In this document: positions 34,338-42,437 of the stretch, piece by piece | Numbering within the stretch: the stretch's first letter is position 1 | How the letters are laid out: each line of letters opens with the position of its first letter | Source: Clostridia bacterium | Lineage (GTDB): Bacteria; Bacillota; Peptococcia; DRI-13; UBA5745 | NCBI GenBank assembly: GCA_018436095.1 | Contig: JAHDMJ010000003.1 | Location: 1-64,000, forward strand | Reading direction: 5' to 3' | DNA length: 64,000 nt | Made by a program: the position numbers and the translations under genes | Notes under the pieces: generated by a model | Database searches by the model: none | What the model saw: the letters and a program-made list of their open reading frames with translations, nothing else | What the model was told of the DNA's origin: nothing

Positions 34338-34655
34338 ATGGAAATATCTATTGTGAAGGATTTTACCGACACTCCTGGCGCACGATATAGAGAGCAGGGT
34401 GATTTCTCCGGGCAGCAGTTCAGGGAAGAAGTGCTCTTGCCTATGTTTGAAGAAGCTGAGAAAAATAAAGAAAAGCTAAACATAAACCTCGATGGTGGGT
34501 ATGGTTATCCTACGTCTTTCTTAGAAGAGGCGTTTGGGGGCTTATCTCGGCTGAAAGGGAAAGACAAAGTGTTATCTATATTAAGTTTTACCTCGGAAGA
34601 CGAACCTGCATTAGTTGATGCAATAAAAAAATATATTCTAAATGCAGATAAGTAG
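34338..34655 (+). CDS. STAS-like DUF4325 protein
   Basis: 105 residues from the ATG at 34338 (AAAGGTG 9 bases upstream). The signature GGYGYPTSFLEEAFGG (about 53-68) is the core of DUF4325, a STAS-like domain that often accompanies a GHKL ATPase. By analogy with SpoIIAB/SpoIIAA, the ATPase may bind or phosphorylate this protein; no serine in the usual STAS position is certain. 30 bases behind the ATPase gene and 11 before the membrane protein gene. Confidence 0.82.
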   Translation: MEISIVKDFTDTPGARYREQGDFSGQQFREEVLLPMFEEAEKNKEKLNINLDGGYGYPTSFLEEAFGGLSRLKGKDKVLSILSFTSEDEPALVDAIKKYILNADK

Positions 34656-34666
34656 GTAATTTATAT

Positions 34667-35218
34667 ATGGATGATAAAATTAAGAGAATAGGCAAGAATA
34701 TTGCCATAGGTTTTTTCATTTTAGTTGTTGTTATTGTGATAATTTTCAATATTAAAAACAATACCGAATTCTGGTCTTATTCTTTCACTAATGTCGTGTC
34801 CACTGTGATAGCAGTTGTTGTGGCGTATTGTTTTGTCCAAGAGAAAAACAATGAAAGAAAAATGAAGGAGAAGGCTGATCAACTAATAGAAAAAGTGGAG
34901 GAGATGGTTCTAGCGGAGGATTTTTATAATATCTCTGCTGATGCCGACATCCAAATTTTAATGCTAAATATCAGAAGGTTAAAGAATAAGATGAAGCTTC
35001 TAGAACAATGCGCCGAAAAACTAAATTTTGTTAGCGATATAGAGTATATAAGCAAACAGGTAGAGAATTATGATGAGATGGTTGGAGAACATATATCTGA
35101 CTTAGGGCAGTTGAGCGATGCTAGTAAAAAAATGCAAAAAATTGCACATAATATTGAGCAAAGATGCGAAACGATTAAGATAAACCTGTGTGGGTTTTGC
35201 AAGATAGTTGATAAATAA
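34667..35218 (+). CDS. Two-TM coiled-coil membrane protein of the ATPase/STAS operon
   Basis: 183 residues. Hydrophobic segments at about 12-29 (IAIGFFILVVVIVIIF) and 40-57 (NVVSTVIAVVVAYCFV), then a long charged helical region (about 60-175) with coiled-coil character. It ends with cysteines (CGFCKIV). No family recognised. Its place as third gene suggests a membrane effector or sensor operated by the ATPase/STAS pair. This is inference; the topology is clear. Confidence 0.75.
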   Translation: MDDKIKRIGKNIAIGFFILVVVIVIIFNIKNNTEFWSYSFTNVVSTVIAVVVAYCFVQEKNNERKMKEKADQLIEKVEEMVLAEDFYNISADADIQILMLNIRRLKNKMKLLEQCAEKLNFVSDIEYISKQVENYDEMVGEHISDLGQLSDASKKMQKIAHNIEQRCETIKINLCGFCKIVDK

Positions 35219-35325
35219 GCGCTGCGTCAATCCTATTACGGCCTGCCGCCGGGCCTGGCGGTGAAGCAAAGCTTTGGCGAGTATCAGCTTGTAGACCGGA
35301 GGAGTGGGGCTGTGGTGGAGTTGTA
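35219..35325 (+). pseudogene. 3' fragment of the cassette-end gene (copy of 27014-27118)
   Basis: About 100 bases match the last third of the gene at 26888-27118 and keep its frame (SFGEYQLVDRRSGAVVEL, then TAA). The 5' two thirds are absent; the ATPase operon abuts it directly. This shows the operon replaced or inserted into a standard cassette end. Confidence 0.85.
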
Positions 35326-35462
35326 AACCTTCGGCGTTATGGCAGTTTTGTGGCAGATTTCATGATTTATTACCCTATGATTATTTTCACCGCACGGCAA
35401 GATTGGCTTAAAATATGAGTTTCTCAATATTATTATACTAATAAAAGATGTACTAATCAGGG

Positions 35463-35516
35463 CTTAAAATCCTGCGAGGGTTAAACCTCGTACCGGTTCG
35501 ACCCCGGTCTCGGGCA
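35463..35516 (+). repeat. Attachment-site repeat 3 (3' half of tRNA-Leu)
   Basis: 54 bases identical to 23398-23451. The downstream terminator hairpin is also copied (35532-35555), but similarity ends soon after. It is the right-hand boundary of unit 2. Confidence 0.92.
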
Positions 35517-35531
35517 CTAAGGAAATAAAGG

Positions 35532-35558
35532 AAACCCTTGAGAAATCAAGGGTTTTTT
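35532..35558 (+). terminator. Terminator hairpin (copy 3, within the att repeat)
   Basis: AAACCCTTGA (35532-35541) and TCAAGGGTTT (35546-35555) around a GAAA loop, then T residues. Confidence 0.8.
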
Positions 35559-35627
35559 GCTTTTGTTCGACAATTTTTCAGACCATTACCAGTATTGATA
35601 TAGGTAGCACTGACGGTCCCTTTTTAT

Positions 35628-35655
35628 TGTTTTTCGGCTTATCTTGTGCTATTAT
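35628..35655 (+). promoter_or_regulatory. Promoter of holin-like toxin gene
   Basis: TTGTTT at 35628-35633 and extended -10 TG-c-TATTAT (hexamer 35650-35655), 16-base spacer. It gives a leader of about 55 bases before the toxin start. Confidence 0.5.
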
Positions 35656-35716
35656 ATGGATGGCGTTACCAGTGTGTACGGTAGGCGGTTAGCCCCCTTG
35701 AAAGGGGGTGGTGCCC

Positions 35717-35806
35717 ATGAATGTGTCATATGCAGAATTGTTTCAATTTTGCCTTGTCCTCATTGGCCTTGTGGCTCTGGTTATCCAGATACACAAAAAG
35801 AAATAG
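35717..35806 (+). CDS. Putative holin-like toxin, type I toxin-antitoxin system
   Basis: 29 residues: one hydrophobic helix (YAELFQFCLVLIGLVALVIQ) and a basic end (HKKK), with AAAGGGGGTGG upstream of the ATG. Size, single membrane span and lysine tail match the small holin-like toxins of type I systems. A hairpin (AATAGCCG 35802-35809, CGGCTATT 35827-35834) overlaps the stop. A consensus promoter on the other strand at 35888-35916 would make an antisense RNA over the 3' part of the mRNA. A truncated second copy is at 37784. Confidence 0.7.
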   Translation: MNVSYAELFQFCLVLIGLVALVIQIHKKK

Positions 35807-35887
35807 CCGCCAACTTTCCCGAGCCACGGCTATTCCTTAGCTAAAACTGGGGCAACCGTCTACCGGTAACGCCCTTTTTATGTTTCC

Positions 35888-35916
35888 ATTATAGTCGTAT
35901 TTTATGCAATTGTCAA
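35888..35916 (-). promoter_or_regulatory. Antisense promoter (candidate RNA antitoxin)
   Basis: On the minus strand TTGACA (35916 to 35911) and TATAAT (35893 to 35888) are separated by 17 bases, a perfect sigma-A consensus. Transcription would run leftwards across the toxin 3' end, as expected of an RNA antitoxin. The degenerate copy at 37904-37932 keeps the same spacing. Confidence 0.75.
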
Positions 35917-35995
35917 AGGCAAAGTGCAATGTTGTGCAATAGGTCAATCTCTCAAATCGAGGTTTCTTTATTTCTATTTTTGTTTGGAGAAATAT

Positions 35996-36241
35996 ATGAA
36001 TTGGTTAATGGTGATTCTGGGCATTGGTATCGCAATATACTCCATATACAATTTAAAAATACTGAAGCGTGGTGAGATTTATGGAAGGAATAAATTATTC
36101 TACATTTCATATGCCGTACTGGGAGTTTGCAGTGCTGCAGCAGGTGCCGCTGTATTTAGCGGCCAAACAAATAAATATTTAATTTGGGCAATGCTTGTTT
36201 TACATATTATTGCATTATTTCTTGTGCCTAAGAAAAGGTGA
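35996..36241 (+). CDS. Small three-helix membrane protein
   Basis: 81 residues from the ATG at 35996 (GGAGA upstream). Three hydrophobic segments at about 2-19, 33-52 and 58-76, with a basic loop (KILKRGEIYGRNK). Not recognised. Accessory gene between the toxin and an acetyltransferase. Confidence 0.6.
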   Translation: MNWLMVILGIGIAIYSIYNLKILKRGEIYGRNKLFYISYAVLGVCSAAAGAAVFSGQTNKYLIWAMLVLHIIALFLVPKKR

Positions 36242-36340
36242 TATTGCCCGGTAATATCGGTAAGAGGGTCAGTAAATTTGCTCATAACCGGAAAATCTGC
36301 TCAGGTTCAAAGTAAATAACTTTGGCTGGAGGTGAGAGAC

Positions 36341-37012
36341 ATGTCTAATAAAATAGATATCATATTGCGGAGAGAACGGCCGGAAGACTATAGAGCAGTT
36401 GAAGAATTGACCAGGGAGGCCTTTTGGAATCATCATGTGCCGGGTTGTGATGAACATTATCTCCTGCATATTATGAGAGACGCCGATTGCTTTATACAAG
36501 AACTGGATGTGGTTGCAGAAGCCGGGGGAAAAATCGTTGGCAATATTGTTTACACCAAAGCAATCATATTGGATGACGACGATAAATCTCATGAAGTGAT
36601 TTCATTTGGTCCCCTTTCAGTTCTACCCCAGTATCAAGGCAGCGGTATTGGGAGTGCCCTCATCGAATTTACCAAAAACGCAGCCAAAGAACTTGGACAT
36701 AGAGCAATTTTGATTTATGGAGATCCCTTATACTATAGTAGGTTTGGTTTTATAGCGGCCGAGAGTTTTAAAATCGCAACGGCTGATAATATGTATATGC
36801 CTGCATTACAAGCATTGGAGCTGGTTCCCGGAGTCCTGTCAAATATAGAGGGCAGATTTATGGAAGACGAGATTTATAATGTGAATGAATTGGCTGCGAA
36901 GGCCTTTGACAGGGATTTTGCAGAAAAAGAGTTGCGGAATGATTTGCCTTCACAGGCAAGATTCCGCTATTTGTCCGGCATAAGGATTGGCAAAGAAAGA
37001 CCGTATGAATAA
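36341..37012 (+). CDS. GNAT-family N-acetyltransferase
   Basis: 223 residues from the ATG at 36341, after GGAGGTGAG. The acetyl-CoA-binding motif is visible (GPLSVLPQYQGSGIGSALIE, about 85-104), followed by GHRAILIYGDPLYYSRFGF, typical of the YhbS-like group. Substrate unknown. The open frame after its stop (37016-37195) belongs to a different, broken protein. Confidence 0.9.
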   Translation: MSNKIDIILRRERPEDYRAVEELTREAFWNHHVPGCDEHYLLHIMRDADCFIQELDVVAEAGGKIVGNIVYTKAIILDDDDKSHEVISFGPLSVLPQYQGSGIGSALIEFTKNAAKELGHRAILIYGDPLYYSRFGFIAAESFKIATADNMYMPALQALELVPGVLSNIEGRFMEDEIYNVNELAAKAFDRDFAEKELRNDLPSQARFRYLSGIRIGKERPYE

Positions 37013-37015
37013 GCA

Positions 37016-37195
37016 GACCTGCAATATTGTCAAGCTGTTATATATCAAGACCAGGAACGCTATTGGGTAATTGAATCCCGGGAAGAGCATACTAATTCCT
37101 TGCTTCTTAATACAACAATCCAAAAAATTATAGAAACCAATGGTGTTGAGCTCAAAATAAAGAACTATAAAGAAGTTACGATTTTGTACGAATAA
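37016..37195 (+). pseudogene. C-terminal remnant of an unidentified protein
   Basis: 59 open codons in the same frame as the acetyltransferase, directly after its TAA, with protein-like character (QDQERYWVIESREEHTNSLL) and a stop at 37193-37195, but no start codon or ribosome site. It looks like the end of a gene lost by deletion. Family unknown. Confidence 0.45.
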
Positions 37196-37356
37196 GCAGC
37201 CTGGCGGTCAAGCTTAATCTGTAGGAGCTGTGTAGCCTGAGTTCCCGCAAAATTAAACCATACATCGAGAAAAGATGCCAATGATCAGGTTTGTCTTGCC
37301 AAGCTTGACTCGGAATTCGCTTTCATCTGCTCTGTAGGTTTTATCCGCCCCCCCTG

Positions 37357-37783
37357 TGCAAAAATGCAGGTTTGTATCCAATAAGAGCGCCAGTTGAGCA
37401 AAAATGCAGGTTTGTAGACACCCCCTAGAATTATGGCGGACCCCAAAACAGGTGGAAAGGTATGCCTCGACTATATCTAGTGTCCTGGCAGAAACGAGTT
37501 CGCTACCAAACTGCTAAAAGTGCTTAAAGCGTTCTCCTATTTCCTCTGACAGGGGTTCTAGACGTAGACAAACTTGCAATTTTGCACAGAGGGGGACCTA
37601 TAATAAGCTAACCACCCCCAGCCGGTGAGGGGGTACCTATTTCTTTCCATTAGGGATAGGCCAATATAGTTTGAACCCCCCCTTATTCGCCGGCGAATCA
37701 GCGTAGGGGAGCGGAAATAACCAAAAATGCAAGTTTAAAGTGTCCGGATTTTTTTTGAATAAAGTTAAATATCATCTTTACTC
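37357..37783. repeat. Non-coding IS-end-like repeat, copy 2
   Basis: From 37421 this matches 1-383 closely, with differences in short indels. Direct copies of GCAAAAATGCAGGTTTGTA lie at about 37357-37376 and 37397-37416, and related motifs at 37566-37588 and 37721-37740. It joins a truncated toxin copy at 37784. At 37238-37266 there is an inverted match to 567-591. No transposase gene. Confidence 0.6.
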
Positions 37784-37932
37784 TGTGGCTCTGGTTATCC
37801 AGATACACAAAAAGAAATAGCCGCCCGCTTCTCCAAGCCACGGCTATTTCTTAGCTAATCCTAGGGGCTAACCTTCTGCCGGTAACGCCCTTTTTATGTT
37901 TTCATCATAACCATATTTTATACGATTGTTAA
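37784..37932 (+). pseudogene. Truncated second copy of the holin-like toxin locus
   Basis: Begins at the codons for VALVIQIHKKK and continues through the stop, the 3' hairpin and the antisense promoter (TTAACA and TATGAT on the minus strand, 37932-37904, 17-base spacer). The toxin's start and leader are replaced by the repeat ending at 37783. The antisense RNA could still be made; its role, if any, is unknown. Confidence 0.7.
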
Positions 37933-37993
37933 AAGGAATGTGCTACAGGCCCCCTTAGAGAGCCGTTTACCTATCGCTGATTAGGCCCTTATA

Positions 37994-39964
37994 TTATTTA
38001 CCGCTGAGGGCTTCCTCCATGATATGCGGGTCGTCGAAACTGCGGGCGGTGGCTGCCGCTTCGGCGGTGGCATTTAAGGCCCGGCGGGCTTTTACCGCAT
38101 CACCAAAGGCAAACCAGGGGATGCCCAGCTTCCGGCAGGTTTTTTCTAATTCCGAGGAATCCCGGGATTTGGCGCCTATTGCGATAACGGCGGCGTCACA
38201 GGGGACTTCCTCCAGCTTGCCTTCCCGCTCAATGACTACGGCCCCTTCTTTGATTTCTATGCATTTGGCATTGGTGATCATTTCAATCTTGCCAAAAAGA
38301 TTGGTCATTACGGCAGCTTTACGGGTGTCGCCCAAGTCGGCGGCCACCTCAGGCAACATCTCCAGGATGGTGATGGTGGCGCCTTTTTCCCGCAGATATT
38401 CGGCAACCTCCAGACCGACCAGGCCGCCGCCAATAACGACCACCTTGCCCGAAGGCTGGCTGCGTCCGTCCAGAACGTCGTGACTGTCGCAGACAAAGGG
38501 CAGATCCGCCCCCGGTACCAGCAGAATGCTGGGAACGGAGCCAATGGCGCAGAAAACTGCGTCAGGCTGCAGCTTTTTAATTATCTCCGGCGTCGCCGGC
38601 GTTTTGAGATGAATCTCCACACCCAGCTTTTCCGCCTGCCGCCCCATATGGATGGCGGCTTCTTTCATTTCCAGCTTGCGGGGGGCCTCGCCGGCCAGCA
38701 GGAACTGGCCGCCCAGCCGGTTGCCGGCTTCAAAGAGAATGGGATTGTGACCCCGTTTTTTCAAGGTGATGGCAGCCTCCAGGCCGGCAGGACCGCCGCC
38801 GGCAATCAGGACGGTTTTGGGCCACAAAGCGGGCTTTAGCACATATTCTGTCTCCCGGCCTACTGCGGGATTGCGCAGACAGGTAATATGGGGGCTATTC
38901 TTATTGGCAAAGCCGTCGTAGCAGCCTTGATTACAGCCGATGCAGCGGACGATATCATCCACTTCCCCGGCCTGGGCTTTGTTGCAGAATTCGGCGTCGG
39001 CAAGCTGGGCCCGGCCCATGACCACCATGTCCACTTTATCGGCGGCCAAAATATCCTCAGCCTGCTGTGGATCATTGATGCGGCCTACGCCGATGGTAAA
39101 CATGCCGGTTTCCTTCCGGATACGGGAAGCGTTTTCGATATTAAAGCCCCGGGGCAGATCCAGGGGCGGTACCTCAAATTGGATGGCAGGCCCTACAATA
39201 TTGCCCCGGGAGACGTCTAAGGCGTCCACACCGGCTTCGCCGGCCAGCTTGCAGAAAGCGATGATATCCTCGATGGTCAGGCCGCCTTCCAGGAAATCGT
39301 CGTGGGCGTCCACCCGCATCAGGATAGGAATTTCCGGCGGCATATTTTGCCGCACAGCCCTTACTACGGCCAGGGGAAAGCGTACCCGGTTTTCAAAGGA
39401 GCCGCCATACTCATCGGTGCGGTGGTTAAAATAGGGGGAGAGGAAGCTATGAATCATATAATTATGGGCAGCATGGATTTCCACGCAATCAAAACCGGCC
39501 TCGGCCGCCCGGCGGGCAGCGGCGCCATAGCATTCTACAATTTCTTCGATCAGGCTTTTTTCGGCGGCGGGAAGAGTTATCTCGGCGGATATCGGCATAG
39601 GGCTGGGCAGGATAATCTGGCAGGTCTCGTCAAAGCTGGCGGCCAGGCCTCCTTGCCAAAGCTGCAATCCGGCTTTGCCCCCTGCCTGGTGGATAGCGCC
39701 GGTAAGCTTCTTTAAACCAGGGATGTATTTATCGCTGCAGATAGCGACAAATTTCCGGGGAGCAGAAGGGCAGTGGATACTGGCTACCTCCACCATGTTG
39801 AGACCGCAGCCCCCTCTGACCCGGGCCACGTGGTAATCAATCAACTGCTGGCTAACCGTGCGATCCTCATTTGCAAATTTTGTACCCATGGCAGGCAGCA
39901 TGATGCGGTTTTTCAGCTTCATTTTGCCGATAGCAACGGGGGAAAATAACTTAGGAAATGCCAT
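37994..39964 (-). CDS. NADH:flavin oxidoreductase / 2,4-dienoyl-CoA reductase-like (old yellow enzyme family)
   Basis: 656 residues from the ATG at 39964 (GGATGA upstream). Residues 1-340 form the FMN TIM barrel (HAAHNYMIHSFLSPYFNHRT with the catalytic His pair). A 4Fe-4S motif follows (CIGCNQGCY, then a fourth Cys in ITCLRNP). The C-terminal half binds FAD and NAD(P)H (VLIAGGGPAGLEAAI, VVVIGGGLVGLEVAE). Such enzymes reduce activated C=C bonds such as 2-enoates or 2,4-dienoyl-CoA. Single gene; substrate not deducible. Confidence 0.93.
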   Translation of the reverse strand: MAFPKLFSPVAIGKMKLKNRIMLPAMGTKFANEDRTVSQQLIDYHVARVRGGCGLNMVEVASIHCPSAPRKFVAICSDKYIPGLKKLTGAIHQAGGKAGLQLWQGGLAASFDETCQIILPSPMPISAEITLPAAEKSLIEEIVECYGAAARRAAEAGFDCVEIHAAHNYMIHSFLSPYFNHRTDEYGGSFENRVRFPLAVVRAVRQNMPPEIPILMRVDAHDDFLEGGLTIEDIIAFCKLAGEAGVDALDVSRGNIVGPAIQFEVPPLDLPRGFNIENASRIRKETGMFTIGVGRINDPQQAEDILAADKVDMVVMGRAQLADAEFCNKAQAGEVDDIVRCIGCNQGCYDGFANKNSPHITCLRNPAVGRETEYVLKPALWPKTVLIAGGGPAGLEAAITLKKRGHNPILFEAGNRLGGQFLLAGEAPRKLEMKEAAIHMGRQAEKLGVEIHLKTPATPEIIKKLQPDAVFCAIGSVPSILLVPGADLPFVCDSHDVLDGRSQPSGKVVVIGGGLVGLEVAEYLREKGATITILEMLPEVAADLGDTRKAAVMTNLFGKIEMITNAKCIEIKEGAVVIEREGKLEEVPCDAAVIAIGAKSRDSSELEKTCRKLGIPWFAFGDAVKARRALNATAEAAATARSFDDPHIMEEALSGK

Positions 39965-40205
39965 AAACTTCATCCTTTCTTTGGGGAAATTGATTGGTAT
40001 CCGGCATCTTAACAAAGCCAATGGGATAAAGCCGATGTGGCTGGCCCACAGCTTATGAATAGTATGACAGACAAAGGAAGATTTATCTAGTCATTTTTTG
40101 TTATTTGCCGGTAAACTATGCATTCAGGTATTCTTGCCGCCTCAACTATGCAGCGGAACCAATCCATAGTATAATTAAATAAAAGCGACGGAGAGGAGAG
40201 TGCCT

Positions 40206-40886
40206 ATGAAAATCATTTATCACGGCCATGCGGCTTTCAGCTTGATCACCGGCGATTTTCACCTTATTATCGATCCTTTTCTCAATGGCAATCCTTCGGC
40301 CAAAATCAAGGCTGAGGATGTCCACCCCAGCCACATTCTGCTGACCCACGGTCACAGCGATCATTTAGGAGATGCTCTGGAGCTGGCCGCCGCCAATCAG
40401 GCGCTGATCATCGCTCCTACGGAACTGGCTAATTGGTGTGCCGCCAAGGGAGTCCAAAGCCATGGCATGTATATGGGCAGAATGAAATTTCCTTTTGGCT
40501 GCTGCTTAATGGTTCCGGCTTTTCACGGCTCTTCCATAAAAGATAATGGCCAGACCCTTTACGGAGGCCTGGCCTGCGGTTACGTGCTGGAGTTAGAGGG
40601 CAAAATAATCTATCATGCCGGGGATACCGGTATATTCGGCGATATGGCTAATCTCAGCCGCAGGGCAAAAATTGATTGTGCGCTCTTGCCTATCGGCGGC
40701 AATTATACCATGGACCCCATCGACGCTTTAGCCGCTGCCAAGATGATCGGAGCAGCTCTAACCATTCCTATGCACTATAATACTTTCCCCATAATCCGCC
40801 AGGATCCTCATGCTTTTGTGGATAGGCTCGGCAAGCAAGGCCTGGCAGGCCAGGTTCTTGAACCGGAAAAAAGCATAGAGCTGTAG
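40206..40886 (+). CDS. Metal-dependent hydrolase, UPF0173 (beta-lactamase fold)
   Basis: 226 residues from the ATG at 40206 (GGAGAGGAGAG upstream). The metallo-beta-lactamase motif is clear: LLTHGHSDHLGDA (about 51-63), with YHAGDTG and PMHYNTFP providing further ligands. This matches UPF0173/YtkL-like L-ascorbate-6-phosphate lactonase relatives. Physiological substrate unknown. Confidence 0.92.
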   Translation: MKIIYHGHAAFSLITGDFHLIIDPFLNGNPSAKIKAEDVHPSHILLTHGHSDHLGDALELAAANQALIIAPTELANWCAAKGVQSHGMYMGRMKFPFGCCLMVPAFHGSSIKDNGQTLYGGLACGYVLELEGKIIYHAGDTGIFGDMANLSRRAKIDCALLPIGGNYTMDPIDALAAAKMIGAALTIPMHYNTFPIIRQDPHAFVDRLGKQGLAGQVLEPEKSIEL

Positions 40887-40912
40887 AATACATAAAGCGG
40901 CAATAACGCCAG

Positions 40913-40963
40913 GGCTGTCATTAGATTGTCATAGGCTGTCATTAGGTTGTCATAGGCTGTCAT
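40913..40963. repeat. Short tandem repeat
   Basis: Two 21-base units (GGCTGTCATTAGrTTGTCATA) and a partial third in the gap between two convergent genes. No other element is visible in this gap. Confidence 0.8.
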
Positions 40964-40988
40964 GAGGCGGGGGTATACCCTGCCTTTT

Positions 40989-42014
40989 CTATTGGCTCAT
41001 GACAAGCTGGCTTGCCGGTACTACCGCTGTGGCGCCATCCAGGGTTTTCACCAGGTATTCATGCTGGCTGCTATAAAAGGGAGCCTCCAGCTCCTGGGCA
41101 AGATCCTGCAGCAGCAATACAGGAATGGAGTTGCTGTCCGCCTTGGGCCGCCAGGCCCCTTCACCGATGCCAAAGGCCAGGTAGGCAGGATAAAAAGTGT
41201 ATTGTTGACGAATAGTCCTGCCAAGAGACGGCAAAGGTTTAAGGTTGCCGGTGCTGTCCCGCCGGAGGGCCGGTTCTGCCCCTTCAAAATATTCCTGGTA
41301 GCCTTCAATTTCCAAAGACAGGTCCCTGCCTTTGATCTGGTATTGCTGCCGGGCGGTAATCCAAATTTTCTCCTGGGGAAAAGATAGCTGCCAGCGGGTA
41401 TTGGTTTGAAAAACTTGCTGCAGCTTATTATCGTGCCACAACCAAAGGGAGAAACGCTCCACTGATGAAAAAGCGCCCATACTCTCATCATGATCTTCCC
41501 AAAGAGCAATCAGCTCGGGGGGAAGATGGTTTTCCGAAGAAGCGGCAAAAGGCCAGGAGGCCATGTGCTTAATCGGCAGTAGATTTTTTTCCGCATAAAA
41601 GAAGGTATAGCCTTGGCGGCCGGGCTCCAAAAGGCAGAGATAACCCTGTTCCGGAGCTAAAGACAGAGCCACGGCTACCAAAGCCTCTTCCGGCTGTGCC
41701 CCGGCCTGCAAAGGCAGTCTGAGGGCCTGAATATTCCATTGCTCCCCGGCCAGCTCCGGCTGCAGCCTTTCGGCCAGGGCCTTGGCAGTAAGGGCCAGGG
41801 CATCCCGGCGCAGGCTTTCCTGGCTGCTGAACAGCATCTGCACCTGGACCTCCGGCAGCGTAAGCAACGGCGGCGCTAAGCGAAAAACAGCAAGAGAGGG
41901 ATCCAGACCCTGAGGTAATTGCTGGGGCAATAAGGCTGCCGCTGCCAGCAGGCAGAAGAAGGTGCCGAGACGCAGTCCCAGTTTGAGGGCAGACCCATAT
42001 TGGCGGAAGAACAT
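40989..42014 (-). CDS. Uncharacterised membrane-anchored or secreted protein
   Basis: 341 residues from the ATG at 42014 (GGAGCGG upstream). A basic start and hydrophobic helix (LGLRLGTFFCLLAAAALL, about 12-29) indicate a signal anchor or uncleaved signal peptide; the rest is extracytoplasmic and strand-rich (KTLDGATAVVPASQL near the end). Not recognised. It is alone on its strand between UPF0173 and UPF0237 genes. Confidence 0.7.
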   Translation of the reverse strand: MFFRQYGSALKLGLRLGTFFCLLAAAALLPQQLPQGLDPSLAVFRLAPPLLTLPEVQVQMLFSSQESLRRDALALTAKALAERLQPELAGEQWNIQALRLPLQAGAQPEEALVAVALSLAPEQGYLCLLEPGRQGYTFFYAEKNLLPIKHMASWPFAASSENHLPPELIALWEDHDESMGAFSSVERFSLWLWHDNKLQQVFQTNTRWQLSFPQEKIWITARQQYQIKGRDLSLEIEGYQEYFEGAEPALRRDSTGNLKPLPSLGRTIRQQYTFYPAYLAFGIGEGAWRPKADSNSIPVLLLQDLAQELEAPFYSSQHEYLVKTLDGATAVVPASQLVMSQ

Positions 42015-42116
42015 AGTTATTGCCGCTCCTTCCCATATTAATGAAATGAATGCTTGCAAAAATCAAGAGGAAAAGTTAGTATTATAAGATGATTATCGAA
42101 TAGGGGGGCAATAGAA

Positions 42117-42395
42117 ATGGAGACAAAACGGGTTATTGTCACGGTTATCGGTAAAGACCGTGTAGGTATAATCGCAGCAGTTGCAAAAACCTTGTCGGAA
42201 AATCAGGTAAATATTCTTGATATCAGCCAGACAATCTTGCAAGAATTCTTTACCATGATGATGATTGTGGATATCTCCCAAAGCCGGCTGGGAATACAAG
42301 AACTTCAGGATATCTTAGGGGAGCTGGGCAAAGAAATCGGTATGCAGATTCAGGCTCAGCATGAGGATATTTTTCGTTTTATGCACAGAATATAA
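42117..42395 (+). CDS. ACT-domain protein, UPF0237
   Basis: 92 residues, essentially one ACT domain (VTVIGKDRVGIIAAVAKTLS, then ILDISQTIL). UPF0237 members are small amino-acid-binding regulators and usually sit before a UPF0210 gene, as here (43 bases). Ligand unknown. Confidence 0.92.
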   Translation: METKRVIVTVIGKDRVGIIAAVAKTLSENQVNILDISQTILQEFFTMMMIVDISQSRLGIQELQDILGELGKEIGMQIQAQHEDIFRFMHRI

Positions 42396-42437
42396 TTCTA
42401 ATGTGATAATCCATTGTATGCAGAAGGAGTCAGTGAT

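Larger units (their letters stand above)
27345..35516 (+). mobile_element. Integrated unit 2 at tRNA-Leu (two fibres, lysis genes, ATPase/STAS operon)
   Basis: Bounded by tRNA-Leu 3' copies at 27289-27344 and 35463-35516. From left to right: an integrase 3' stub (minus strand), a 5'-truncated tail protein, fibre 2 and its partner, a late promoter, fibre 3 and its partner, holin, frameshifted endolysin, another late-promoter-like site, the GHKL-ATPase/DUF4325/TM operon, and a fragment of the cassette-end gene. TGGCAGTTTT motifs near both ends (about 27471 and 35338) may be recombinase arm sites. Confidence 0.75.

Noticed and set aside
27289-35516. Extra tRNA-Leu genes at 27289 and 35463
   Set aside because: Only the 3' half is present in each; acceptor 5' strand and D-arm are missing, so they are attachment repeats.
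35644-35844. A 66-codon ORF at the toxin locus
   Set aside because: Runs in another frame over the toxin with its strong ribosome site and family-like sequence; the shorter frame is preferred.
40913-40963. CRISPR array
   Set aside because: The tandem 21-base units have no spacers and number only two and a half; no cas genes are present in the window.
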